64,000 nucleotides of DNA from Clostridium sp. AF15-31 (GTDB lineage: Bacteria > Bacillota > Clostridia > Lachnospirales > Lachnospiraceae): NCBI RefSeq assembly GCF_003461625.1, contig NZ_QTXL01000004.1, positions 124,313 through 188,312 of the forward strand. The letters are read 5' to 3'. This document shows positions 36,070 to 44,865 of this stretch, piece by piece. A program made the translations under genes and the position numbers. Every line of letters starts with the position of its first letter. Position 1 is the first letter of the stretch. The notes under the pieces were generated by a model, which saw only the letters and a list, made by a program, of their open reading frames with translations, searched no databases and was not told the origin of the DNA.

Positions 36070-36795
36070 ATGGAACAAATGAATGAGAAAATTGCAAAGT
36101 TAAAAGAAATTGTTGCATGTTCGGAACGTATGGTTTTCTTTGGTGGAGCGGGTGTTTCTACAGAGAGCGGGATTCCGGATTTCCGCAGTGTGGATGGATT
36201 GTATAATCAGAAATACAAATATCCACCTGAAACGATCATCAGTCACAGCTTCTATATGCGTGACCCGGAAGAGTTTTACCGTTTCTATAAGGATAAGATG
36301 ATCTATCAAGATGCAAAGCCGAATATGGCACATAAAAAACTTGCAGAACTGGAAGCACAGGGGAAACTTGCAGCGATCGTAACACAGAATATTGACGGCC
36401 TGCATCAGATGGCAGGAAGTAAGAATGTGATTGAGCTGCATGGTTCGATCCATAGAAATTATTGCACAAAATGTCACAAATTTTATGATCTGGATTATAT
36501 TATTCAATCAGATGGTGTACCAAAATGCAGTTGTGGTGGAATAATTAAGCCGGATGTAGTATTATATGAAGAGGGTCTGAACAATGACGACATTGAGAAT
36601 GCGATCCGGTATATTTCGGAGGCAGATACATTGATCATTGGCGGAACCTCGTTGGTTGTTTATCCTGCCGCCGGACTGATCCGGTATTTCAGAGGAAAAC
36701 ACCTGGTAGTTATTAATATGTCGCCGACACAGACGGACAGTCAGGCAGATCTTCTGATCGCTGACAAGATCGGAAAGGTGCTGGGACAATTATAA
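36070..36795 (+). CDS. cobB: NAD-dependent protein deacylase (sirtuin)
   Basis: 241 residues. The NAD-binding motif GGAGVSTESGIPDFRS lies at about 25-40, TQNIDGLHQMAG and the catalytic His in ELHGS follow, and a four-cysteine zinc site is formed by CTKC and CSCGG. The C-terminal GGTSLVVYPAAGL is typical. It removes acyl groups from lysines in the cytoplasm. It lies 30 bases before the transketolase start region and may be co-transcribed with it, which would fit control of central metabolism, but no regulatory link is visible. Confidence 0.95.
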   Translation: MEQMNEKIAKLKEIVACSERMVFFGGAGVSTESGIPDFRSVDGLYNQKYKYPPETIISHSFYMRDPEEFYRFYKDKMIYQDAKPNMAHKKLAELEAQGKLAAIVTQNIDGLHQMAGSKNVIELHGSIHRNYCTKCHKFYDLDYIIQSDGVPKCSCGGIIKPDVVLYEEGLNNDDIENAIRYISEADTLIIGGTSLVVYPAAGLIRYFRGKHLVVINMSPTQTDSQADLLIADKIGKVLGQL

Positions 36796-36825
36796 AAATG
36801 AAAATAAAACGAAATGGAGAAAGAC

Positions 36826-37662
36826 ATGAACAAACTAGACCTTCAAAAAAAGGCTGTTGACATCCGTAAGGGAATTGTTTCCTCCGTACATTCTGCAAAA
36901 GCAGGACATCCGGGCGGATCACTTTCAGCAGCAGACATTTTTACTTATCTTTATTTTGAGGAATTACATGTGGATCCGAAGAATCCAAAGGATGAGAACA
37001 GAGATCGTTTTGTATTATCCAAAGGACATACAGCACCGGGTTATTATTCAGCCCTTGCTGAGAGAGGATTTTTCCCGGTTGAGGATCTTCTGACCCTGCG
37101 TCATATCGGTTCTTATTTACAGGGACACCCGGATATGAAGCACATTCCTGGTGTGGACATGTCATCCGGTTCTCTCGGACAGGGACTTTCCACAGCAGTC
37201 GGTATGGCACTTGCAGCGAAGATGTCCGGTAAGGAATACAGAACCTACTGTCTGTGCGGAGACGGGGAGATCCAGGAAGGACAGATCTGGGAGGCTGCCA
37301 TGTTTGCAGGTCACAGAAAGCTGGATAACCTGTTAGTGATCGTAGATAATAATAACCTTCAGATCGACGGAACCGTTGAGGACGTATGTTCCCCATATCC
37401 GATCGACAAGAAGTTTGAAGCATTTAATTTCCATGTAATTAATATCGACGGAAATGATTTTGATCAGATTGATGCAGCATTCAAGGAAGCAAAGGCAACC
37501 AAGGGAATGCCGACAGCGATCATCGCCCATACCGTAAAGGGTAAGGGAGTATCCTTCATGGAGAACAATGTGGGATGGCATGGCAAAGCTCCGAATGATG
37601 AGGAGTATGCGATTGCAATGGAAGAACTGGAAAAGGCAGGTGACGTGTTATGTCAGAAGTAA
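36826..37662 (+). CDS. transketolase, N-terminal subunit
   Basis: 278 residues covering the thiamine-diphosphate-binding half: GHPGGSLS, KGHTAPGYYSALAERGF, GSLGQGLSTAVGMALA and the GDGEIQEGQIWEA motif that binds Mg and ThDP. Split transketolases (two genes) are common in Firmicutes and archaea. The ATG at 36826 has GGAG 6 bases upstream; the ATG at 36814 contains part of that site and is less likely. The stop overlaps the start of the C-terminal subunit, so the two are coupled. Confidence 0.95.
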   Translation: MNKLDLQKKAVDIRKGIVSSVHSAKAGHPGGSLSAADIFTYLYFEELHVDPKNPKDENRDRFVLSKGHTAPGYYSALAERGFFPVEDLLTLRHIGSYLQGHPDMKHIPGVDMSSGSLGQGLSTAVGMALAAKMSGKEYRTYCLCGDGEIQEGQIWEAAMFAGHRKLDNLLVIVDNNNLQIDGTVEDVCSPYPIDKKFEAFNFHVINIDGNDFDQIDAAFKEAKATKGMPTAIIAHTVKGKGVSFMENNVGWHGKAPNDEEYAIAMEELEKAGDVLCQK

Positions 37663-38588
37663 AGAAGATCGCAACAAGAGACAGCTATGGTAATGCATTG
37701 GTTGAGCTTGGAAAAGAACATGAGAACCTGATCGTACTGGATGCAGATCTTGCAGCAGCAACAAAGACCGGAATCTTCAAGAAAGCATTTCCGGAACGCC
37801 ATGTAGACTGTGGTATTGCAGAATGTAACATGGCAGGCATTGCAGCCGGAATGTCAACCTGTGGTTATGTGCCGTTTATGAGCTCCTTTGCAATGTTTGC
37901 GGCAGGCAGAGCTTTTGAGCAGGTAAGAAACAGTATCGGATACCCACATCTGAATGTAAAGATCGGAGCAACTCACGCAGGTATCTCCGTAGGAGAAGAC
38001 GGAGCAACCCACCAGTGTAATGAAGATCTTGCACTGATGAGAGAGATCCCTGGCATGGTGGTTATCAATCCATGCGATGATGTAGAAGCAAGAGCAGCCG
38101 TAAAGGCAGCATATGAATATGTAGGACCTGTCTATATGAGATTTGGAAGACTGGCAGTACCGGTCATTAATGATGAGTCAACCTACAAGTTTGAGATCGG
38201 CAAGGGCGTAGAATTACGTTCTGGAAAGGATATTACGATCATAGCAACCGGACTTCCGGTATCTGAGAGCTTAGAAGCTGCGAAGTTTTTGGCAGAGGAC
38301 GGGATCGATGCACAGGTGATCAATATCCACACGATCAAACCGCTTGATGAGGAGCTTGTCGTAAAGGCAGCACAGGCAACCGGCAGAGTGTTCACGGTAG
38401 AGGAGCATTCGATCATCGGTGGACTTGGCTCAGCGGTTATGGAATGTCTGGCAGAAAAGAATCCGGTTAAGGTAACAAGGATCGGTGTTCGCGATACCTT
38501 CGGTGAGTCCGGCCCGGCAAAAGACCTGCTTCATAAGTATGAACTCGACGCAGAGGGCATCTATAAGCAGATCAAAGCAGCATTATAA
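37650..38588 (+). CDS. transketolase, C-terminal subunit
   Basis: 312 residues with the pyrimidine-binding domain (LIVLDADLAAATKT, HVDCGIAECNMAGIAAGMSTCGY, including the catalytic Glu) and the C-terminal transketolase domain (IIATGLPVSESLEAAKFL, FTVEEHSIIGGLGSAV). With the N-terminal subunit it forms one active transketolase of the pentose phosphate pathway. It starts 10 bases before the end of the upstream gene. Two giant hairpins follow in a 920-base gap. Confidence 0.95.
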   Translation: MSEVKKIATRDSYGNALVELGKEHENLIVLDADLAAATKTGIFKKAFPERHVDCGIAECNMAGIAAGMSTCGYVPFMSSFAMFAAGRAFEQVRNSIGYPHLNVKIGATHAGISVGEDGATHQCNEDLALMREIPGMVVINPCDDVEARAAVKAAYEYVGPVYMRFGRLAVPVINDESTYKFEIGKGVELRSGKDITIIATGLPVSESLEAAKFLAEDGIDAQVINIHTIKPLDEELVVKAAQATGRVFTVEEHSIIGGLGSAVMECLAEKNPVKVTRIGVRDTFGESGPAKDLLHKYELDAEGIYKQIKAAL

Positions 38589-38595
38589 AAAGGAC

Positions 38596-38862
38596 GGAAT
38601 CTAAATAAGACACACATATGTAGTTTTGTTTTCAATAGTCTGTCATTAATGAATTATAAATGGATGAGAATATACGTATTATTCCGTAAGACGCTTCCGC
38701 TCGTATCCTCGTGCAGCGGTACATAAAGTTGCAAAAGACGCAACTTAAGTACCGGCCTCGGATAAAGCTTACTTCATAATAGTATATTCCTCATCCATTT
38801 TATTCATTAATGGACAGCTCGATGCGCAATACTTTGCATATGTGTGTCTTATTTTAGATTCC
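38596..38862. repeat. 267-bp capped hairpin, family A copy 3 (core in reverse orientation)
   Basis: GGAATCTAA-ATAAGACACACATATG pairs with CATATGTGTGTCTTATTTTAGATTCC with one bulge. CATTAATGAAT..AAATGGATGAG..AATATAC pairs with GTATATT..CTCATCC.. and ATTCATTAATG. Inner stems are GTAAG/CTTAC, ATCC/GGAT, CGGTAC/GTACCG and AAGTTGC/GCAACTT. The core (38717-38754) reads in family orientation on the minus strand. It shares ACGAGCGGAAGCGTC (minus strand) with copy 2. Confidence 0.85.
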
Positions 38863-38941
38863 TGTATATATATTGTAACGCTGCTTTTTCTATTGTGAAA
38901 CAACCTGTTTAGAAGTTGCTGACTATGACATAAAAATGCAC

Positions 38942-39187
38942 GGTACATTATCGTTATGGAGCAAGAACTTTCGAGCATCAATGTCTAGGGCAAAAAATGG
39001 GAAATAGCATTACTATTATGCAGCAAGCCTGTTCCAACGCCGGTCCTTAGTGAGTCGCCATAGGCGAGGAACTTAGTACCGTTGCGTTGGAATAGAGTGC
39101 AAACGACTTGCGTAATAATATGTGATGTATTTCCCATTTTGTTTCAAAGACATACGAACGTGTCTTGCTCCATAAGGATAATGTTCC
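38942..39187. repeat. nested hairpins: family A copy 4 inside a related outer hairpin
   Basis: The inner element is 38994-39140: AAAATGGGAAATA/TATTTCCCATTTT, TATTATG..GCAAG/CTTGC..TAATAATA and TTCCAACGCCGGT/ACCG..GCGTTGGAA, with the core at 39041-39081 and apical stem TCGCC-ATA-GGCGA. The outer hairpin pairs ACATTATC.TTATGGAGCAAGA (38945-38966) with TCTTGCTCCATAA.GATAATGT (39163-39184). The outer right arm GAACGTGTCTTGC resembles the family's own right arm, so one element seems to sit within another. The rest of the gap to 39509 holds only a weak promoter. Confidence 0.82.
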
Positions 39188-39398
39188 TCTATCATAATTC
39201 TAAAATTTTCGGCGCAGTTCTTAAATAAGGATAAAGTCGGTTGACAGAAGCCGGAAGTTTCATTTATCATATCAAGTAGAGTATATCTAAATCTATTATT
39301 TCAATAAAATCTTTTCATTCATTGTTCCGTTCATGTTTGGAACAGATACGAAAAATCTATAAAAAGATCAAGAAATAAAACTACATAGGGACAGAGAA

Positions 39399-39425
39399 TT
39401 GACAGATCAAAGGGACACTTATACT
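39399..39425 (+). promoter_or_regulatory. possible promoter of the MarR-citrate synthase operon
   Basis: TTGACA (39399-39404) and TATACT (39420-39425). The 15-base spacer is short, so an activator or another promoter may be involved. Confidence 0.4.
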
Positions 39426-39509
39426 TGTTGTTGTGTACAATCCAGTGAAATAATATACGTTGGGCGATAACAGGGGCTTTTATATGTGTACCGGAAAGGG
39501 AGGTTGTTT

Positions 39510-40031
39510 ATGCAGGAACAGAAAGTCGAACAGGAAATTGATATTACGAAATTATCGAATGAATTTACCTACAGAAAATACATGATGAGCAGGGACTCCG
39601 TACGGCATTTATTTTCTAAATTAAGTGTTGCAGAATATGTTGCGCTGCAAAGTATAGAGGCGATCAGCGGAGATTCCGCTATTTATGGAGGAAAGGCATA
39701 TCTGACCGATTTGTCGGTGCGTATGCAGATGAGTATCCGTAAGACATCAAAGGCAGTCCGGGATCTCAGAGATCGCGGCTATGTCAAATGGTCACATGAT
39801 GGAAATGGTACGGACGGCACTTATGTAACGATCACGGATGCCGGTGCGAAACAGCTTCATGCTCAGGAAACGATCATTAAGGACTTTTACGGAAATGTAA
39901 TTAACAAATTCGGCAAAGAGAATATGATCAATCTGTTGATCCTGATGAAGGAGCTGGATACGGTCATGGAGAGTGAGATTGAAGAAATGCAGGTGGTGAA
40001 GAACGATGATGAGTCTGATGAAAATGAATGA
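39510..40031 (+). CDS. MarR-like winged-helix regulator
   Basis: 173 residues. The winged-helix region includes YLTDLSVRMQMSIRKTSKAVRDLRDRGYVKWSHDGNGTDGTYVTITDAG, with a Gly-rich wing in place of the usual DxRDKR. The C-terminal helix ends in an acidic tail. The start at 39510 has AAAGGGAGG 6 bases upstream. The citrate synthase gene starts inside its end, so the two are translationally coupled, an unusual pairing suggesting direct control of carbon flow into the oxidative branch. The ligand is unknown. Confidence 0.8.
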   Translation: MQEQKVEQEIDITKLSNEFTYRKYMMSRDSVRHLFSKLSVAEYVALQSIEAISGDSAIYGGKAYLTDLSVRMQMSIRKTSKAVRDLRDRGYVKWSHDGNGTDGTYVTITDAGAKQLHAQETIIKDFYGNVINKFGKENMINLLILMKELDTVMESEIEEMQVVKNDDESDENE

Positions 40032-41346
40032 GTATGTGGCAACACAGGAAAAGATATGCGAGAAAAATGATTATATCGCACCAAGATTATATGATGAATA
40101 TGGGGTAAACCGCGGACTTCGCGATGACCGCGGAGTTGGTGTATTGACCGGTCTGACGAACATTTCAAAGATTGTATCCTCTAAGGTGCAGGATGGCAAG
40201 AAAGTACCTTGTGATGGAGAACTCTGGTACAGGGGTTATCGGGTGGAGAATCTGATCGGAAGTCTGGGAGAAGATGAGCTGGGATTTGAAAAGGTGGCAT
40301 ATCTCCTGTTGATGGGTGAGCTGCCAAATGCAGAAGAACAGCATGAATTTGAAAGGATCATCGGTGGACTTCGGACACTGCCATCGAATTTTACAAGAGA
40401 TGTTATCATGAAAGCGCCGACAGAGGATATCATGAATTCCATGACACGTAGTATCCTGACGCTTGCATCCTATGATAAGAATGCAAAGGATACCGGTGTG
40501 AATAATTCTCTGCGTCAGTGTATCCAGCTGATCAGTGAATTTCCGATGCTGGCTGTATATGGATATAATGCATATAATCATTATGTAAAGAATGACAGTA
40601 TGTTCATCCATCGTCCGGCAAAGAATCTGTCAACGGCTGAGAATATTCTCATGCTGCTTCGTCCGGATAAGAAATATTCCAAGGTAGAGGCAAAGGTACT
40701 TGATACGGCACTGATCCTTCATATGGAGCATGGTGGTGGTAATAATTCAACCTTTACAACAAGAGTTGTTACGTCCTCCGGTTCTGACACCTATTCCACA
40801 ATGGCGGCTGCTATGTCATCCTTAAAGGGACCAAAGCATGGTGGTGCCAATATCAAGGTTATGGAAATGATGGATAATATTCGCGGACATATAAAAGACT
40901 ATGAAGATAAAGATGAGATAGAAGCATATTTAAGCAAGATCCTGAACAAGGAAGCATTTGACAATAAGGGACTGATCTATGGTATGGGACATGCCGTATA
41001 TTCCCTGTCAGATCCGAGAGAGCGGGTGTTCAAGGATTATGTCGTTAAGCTGGCTCATGAAAAGGGCAGGGAAAAAGATCTCAGGTTGTATGAGAACATA
41101 GAGGAGCTTGCCCCGGAGCTGATCGCAAAGCAGCGCAAGATCTTCAAGGGTGTAAGTCCAAATGTGGATTTCTACAGCGGATTTGTATATGACATGCTGG
41201 GAATCCCGATGGAGCTTTATACAGCGATGTTTGCAGTCGCACGTATCGTTGGATGGAGTGCACACAGGATCGAGGAGCTGATCACGAATAACCGGATCAT
41301 GCGTCCGGCATATATGAGTATCATGGAGAAAAATCCCCAGATATAA
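40006..41346 (+). CDS. citrate synthase
   Basis: 446 residues. It condenses acetyl-CoA and oxaloacetate to citrate, feeding 2-oxoglutarate and glutamate synthesis. The catalytic triad is recognisable: His at about 242 (HMEHGGGNNSTF), His at about 329 (GMGHAVYSLSDPR) and Asp at about 388 (PNVDFYSGFVYDMLG). The N-terminus is longer than in the small bacterial form. Four in-frame ATGs (40006, 40009, 40018, 40024) are possible; AGGTGG at 39991-39996 favours the first two. It overlaps the MarR-like gene by 26 bases. A strong terminator follows. Confidence 0.93.
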   Translation: MMSLMKMNEYVATQEKICEKNDYIAPRLYDEYGVNRGLRDDRGVGVLTGLTNISKIVSSKVQDGKKVPCDGELWYRGYRVENLIGSLGEDELGFEKVAYLLLMGELPNAEEQHEFERIIGGLRTLPSNFTRDVIMKAPTEDIMNSMTRSILTLASYDKNAKDTGVNNSLRQCIQLISEFPMLAVYGYNAYNHYVKNDSMFIHRPAKNLSTAENILMLLRPDKKYSKVEAKVLDTALILHMEHGGGNNSTFTTRVVTSSGSDTYSTMAAAMSSLKGPKHGGANIKVMEMMDNIRGHIKDYEDKDEIEAYLSKILNKEAFDNKGLIYGMGHAVYSLSDPRERVFKDYVVKLAHEKGREKDLRLYENIEELAPELIAKQRKIFKGVSPNVDFYSGFVYDMLGIPMELYTAMFAVARIVGWSAHRIEELITNNRIMRPAYMSIMEKNPQI

Positions 41347-41381
41347 ACAATAGCCAAAAACAAAGCATAGTTTATAACATG

Positions 41382-41434
41382 AAAACAGACAGTTTATAAG
41401 GGCCCATTGAGGTTCTTATAAACTGTCTGTTTTT
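41382..41434 (+). terminator. intrinsic terminator after citrate synthase (bidirectional)
   Basis: AAAACAGACAGTTTATAAG (41382-41400) pairs perfectly with CTTATAAACTGTCTGTTTT (41415-41433), with T- and A-runs outside. Confidence 0.92.
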
Positions 41435-41476
41435 ATGTATGGATTGTTGTATCAGTTATAAAATAAATCAGATAAT

Positions 41477-41518
41477 ACAGAAGAAAATTTACAGAAGGAA
41501 ATATACAGAAGGAATCTG
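41477..41518 (+). repeat. three 14-bp tandem repeats
   Basis: ACAGAAGAAAATTT, ACAGAAGGAAATAT and ACAGAAGGAATCTG in direct succession. The rest of the 41435-41774 gap is AT-rich and I see no gene or clear promoter in it. Confidence 0.6.
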
Positions 41519-41774
41519 CGTAAACATACATTTTACATAAATAGAAATGCAACAGATCACATATACTTAGAAAGAAATGTAAAATTTTCAGATGCTTTTC
41601 AGAGGGGACCGAAAGTGCCGGAAATATGGGGAATCATTTGGAGGATGCTGGTAATGCATCGAAAATGAATGATTTTACTACAATTTTACAAAAAATTTTC
41701 AAGTGATTGATAGCAGCAAAAAACGGGATGGTGTAAATTGAAAAACAGTGAAGCAGAAGAGAGATAGATGACGT

Positions 41775-42434
41775 ATGAGAGTAACATTTGAAGATGTAAA
41801 AAAGAACAAAGCGGTTCAGACATATATAAGGATGGCAGACGAATCCTTACATGCAATGGGATATACAGAGCATGGATTTGCACATGTGGAACGTGTAGCA
41901 GAGACAGCAAGGGAGATACTGCTGACACTTGGCTATTCCGAGCGCGAAGCGGAGCTTGCGAGTATTGCAGGGTATCTGCATGATATCGGAAATGTTGTGA
42001 ACCGGGAAGGACATGCGCAGTCGGGTGCGGTCATGGCGTTTCGGATATTGGACGATATGGGTGCAGATCCGGAGGATACAGCGACGATCATAACAGCAAT
42101 AGGCAATCACGATGAGTCGGCGGCATTTCCGGTAAATCCGATCGCAGCAGCATTGCTGATCGCGGATAAAAGTGATGTGAGAAATTCAAGAGTCAGAAAT
42201 ACGGATATTTCATCCTTTGATATTCATGACAGAGTGAACTATGCCGTAAAAGAAAACAAACTGAAGATTACCAAGGATTCACATATTGAGCTGAAATTAA
42301 AGATCGATAAATCTATGTGTGCCGTTATGGATTATTTTGAGATCTTTTTACAACGTATGATCCTGTGTAGGAAATCAGCCGAGGTGCTTGGGCTGGAATT
42401 CTGGCTTATGATCAATAAACAACGGGTAATCTGA
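41775..42434 (+). CDS. HD-domain phosphohydrolase
   Basis: 219 residues. The HD metal-binding set is visible as H in GFAHVERV, HD in GYLHDIGN, H in GNHDES and D in IADKSD (about 35-140), so a metal-dependent phosphohydrolase acting on a nucleotide or phosphate ester is likely. The C-terminal 60 residues are not conserved. There is no clear ribosome binding site. It lies 10 bases upstream of polyphosphate kinase, so a role in phosphate or nucleotide signalling is possible but unproven. Confidence 0.85.
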   Translation: MRVTFEDVKKNKAVQTYIRMADESLHAMGYTEHGFAHVERVAETAREILLTLGYSEREAELASIAGYLHDIGNVVNREGHAQSGAVMAFRILDDMGADPEDTATIITAIGNHDESAAFPVNPIAAALLIADKSDVRNSRVRNTDISSFDIHDRVNYAVKENKLKITKDSHIELKLKIDKSMCAVMDYFEIFLQRMILCRKSAEVLGLEFWLMINKQRVI

Positions 42435-42444
42435 CAGGGGGTGT

Positions 42445-44745
42445 ATGGCGATTCAAAGAATATTTCATTACATAAAAGAGAAAATAACAGGAGCGATAAA
42501 AAGAATGAATAACGAAGAAAAGGATCTGAAAAATGTAGAAGTGGCAAATGAAACAGAAAAAAATACTCGATTTGGAAGAAAAAATAAACAGAAAGCAGAG
42601 GGAGAGAAAACACAGGAAGAAAAAACGGTAAAAAAGGTGAATCATATCGGATTGTATGAAAATCGTGAATTATCATGGCTGAAATTCAATGAACGTGTGC
42701 TGGAAGAAGCCGAGGACACCAGTGTTCCATTGTGCGAGCGGATGACATTTTTGTCTATCTTTCAGAGCAATCTGGATGAATTCTTTATGGTGCGTGTCGG
42801 TTCGTTGGAGGATCAGAAGCTGTTAAGCCAGAAACTCCGGGAGAACAAGACAAATATGACAGCGGGAGAGCAGATCGAGGCAATCTTAAAACGAGTTGCA
42901 GAACTAAACGAAAGAAAGGATGCCATCTATGCTTCCATTATGAAGGAGGTTGGTGAGAAGGGCGTTCATCTGACAGATTTTAAAGCACTTGCAAAATCAG
43001 AGAGCAAATATCTGGAAGAATATTTCATGAAAGAGATCGTACCGTTGTTATCGGTTATGATCGTTGGAAGAAAGCAGCCATTTCCGTTTTTGAAGGGACA
43101 GGAGATTTACGCGCTTGCTGTTCTTGGCACAAGAAATGGTAAGAAAAAAATCGGAATCATTCCATGCAGCAGTTCTGTATTCCCAAGGCTGATCCGGATT
43201 CCGACAAAGGATGATACCTATATGCTGGTCGAGGAACTGATCCTGCATTTCTTGCCAAAGGTGTATAAGGGCTATAAGGTTCTGGAAAAATCTGTGATCC
43301 GCGTAACGAGAAATGCGGATATTGATTTTAATGCCGTCTATGATGAAGATCTTGATTACAGAGATAAGATGGCACAGATCGTAAAGCTCAGAAAGAAGCT
43401 TGCACCGGTACGGCTGGAATTATCCCGTGATATCAATGAAGATATGATAAAACAGGTATGTGAGTATGCAGAGATGGAAGAGCCACATGTATTCTTAAAT
43501 CAGGCTCCGCTTGATCTTTCATTCCTGTTCCAGATCGAGGATATTCTGAGAAAAGATGCAAATCTGGTCTATCAGAGACGTGTACCGCAGCCATCTCCGA
43601 TGTTAAAGAGCAATGAACATATCATACCACAGATTTTGGATCATGATGTTTTATTATCCTATCCGTATGAGAGCATTAAACCATTTCTGCAGATGCTTCA
43701 GGAGGCTGCCCGTGATCCGGAGGTTATCTCTATTCGTATGACACTTTACCGTCTGGCAAGAAATAGCAAGGTGGTAGAGGCACTGACCGAAGCTGCTGAA
43801 AATGGCAAACAGGTCGATGTACTGGTTGAATTAAAGGCGAGATTTGACGAGGCAAATAATATTGAGTGGAGCCGTACGTTAGAGGATGCAGGCTGCCATG
43901 TCGTATATGGAATTGATGACTTAAAGGTTCATTCAAAGCTGTGTCTGATCACCAGAAAGGTTGGAGATGAGATTCAGTATATTACGCAGGTCGGAACCGG
44001 AAATTATAACGAAAAGACTTCCAGATTATATACGGATCTGTCGTTGATCACAGCAGATAAGAGAATTGGAGAAGAAGCAGCAAAGGTATTTCAGGCGATT
44101 CTGCTTGGTTCTGTAGTAGAAGATATGGAACATCTGCTGGTTGCACCAAAATGTCTCCAGAATAAGGTTCTTGCCATGATCGAGAATGAGATTCAGATCG
44201 CAAAGGAAGGAAAGCCCGCCTATATCGGAATCAAGATCAATTCACTGACGGATAAGAAGATCATAGATAAGCTGATCGATGCATCCAGAGCCGGAGTAAA
44301 GATCGACATGGTGATCCGTGGCATTAACTGCTTAAGAAGTGGAATACCGGGAGATACCGATAATATTCATATTGTAAGTATTGTAGGACGTTTCCTGGAA
44401 CACTCCAGAATCTATATTTTCGGAACGCATGACAGGGATAAGGTATATATCGCATCGGCTGATTTTATGACGAGAAATACACTTCGTCGTGTGGAGGTCG
44501 CAGCGCCGCTTTATGATGAGACGGTGAAGAATAAAGTCAGGAAGATGTTTGCAACGATGCTTCGCGATAATGTGAAAGCCAGAGAGCAGCAGCCGGATGG
44601 CAGTTATCAGAAACTGTCAATGGTGGGACCTGTCTTAAATTCACAGGAATATTTTTACGAGGAAGCATATATGGAAGCCGGAGATGCTTTTCATCAGCTT
44701 TTAAGAAAGCAGGATATGGATACGGAGAAGAAACAGACGGTGTAA
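42445..44745 (+). CDS. ppk: polyphosphate kinase PPK1
   Basis: 766 residues, standard PPK1 size plus a Lys/Glu-rich N-terminal extension of about 65 residues. The family start is GLYENRELSWLKFNERVLEEA. The autophosphorylated His lies in DLKVHSKLCLI and the second catalytic His in LEHSRIYIF; VGTGNYNEKTSRLYTDL is the conserved phosphate-binding region. It reversibly makes inorganic polyphosphate from ATP. GGGGG precedes the ATG at 42445; a later ATG at 42505 would remove part of the non-conserved extension. It is probably in one operon with the HD gene. Confidence 0.94.
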   Translation: MAIQRIFHYIKEKITGAIKRMNNEEKDLKNVEVANETEKNTRFGRKNKQKAEGEKTQEEKTVKKVNHIGLYENRELSWLKFNERVLEEAEDTSVPLCERMTFLSIFQSNLDEFFMVRVGSLEDQKLLSQKLRENKTNMTAGEQIEAILKRVAELNERKDAIYASIMKEVGEKGVHLTDFKALAKSESKYLEEYFMKEIVPLLSVMIVGRKQPFPFLKGQEIYALAVLGTRNGKKKIGIIPCSSSVFPRLIRIPTKDDTYMLVEELILHFLPKVYKGYKVLEKSVIRVTRNADIDFNAVYDEDLDYRDKMAQIVKLRKKLAPVRLELSRDINEDMIKQVCEYAEMEEPHVFLNQAPLDLSFLFQIEDILRKDANLVYQRRVPQPSPMLKSNEHIIPQILDHDVLLSYPYESIKPFLQMLQEAARDPEVISIRMTLYRLARNSKVVEALTEAAENGKQVDVLVELKARFDEANNIEWSRTLEDAGCHVVYGIDDLKVHSKLCLITRKVGDEIQYITQVGTGNYNEKTSRLYTDLSLITADKRIGEEAAKVFQAILLGSVVEDMEHLLVAPKCLQNKVLAMIENEIQIAKEGKPAYIGIKINSLTDKKIIDKLIDASRAGVKIDMVIRGINCLRSGIPGDTDNIHIVSIVGRFLEHSRIYIFGTHDRDKVYIASADFMTRNTLRRVEVAAPLYDETVKNKVRKMFATMLRDNVKAREQQPDGSYQKLSMVGPVLNSQEYFYEEAYMEAGDAFHQLLRKQDMDTEKKQTV

Positions 44746-44791
44746 TTCAGACAAAGTCAGAAAATAGAACCTGACACAGGGGAAAATGTTA

Positions 44792-44820
44792 TTGAAAGTT
44801 TACCTGTAAATAGATATACT
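44792..44820 (+). promoter_or_regulatory. sigma-A promoter of the glycerophosphate polymer operon
   Basis: TTGAAA (44792-44797), 17 bases, TATACT (44815-44820). Confidence 0.7.
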
Positions 44821-44865
44821 ATAAGTGGTAAAACAGGTTAAAAAGATAAGGAGTTTTAACACGAT

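Noticed and set aside
39073-39270. 65-codon minus-strand ORF
   Set aside because: It lies in the arms of the nested family A hairpin and has no supporting signals.
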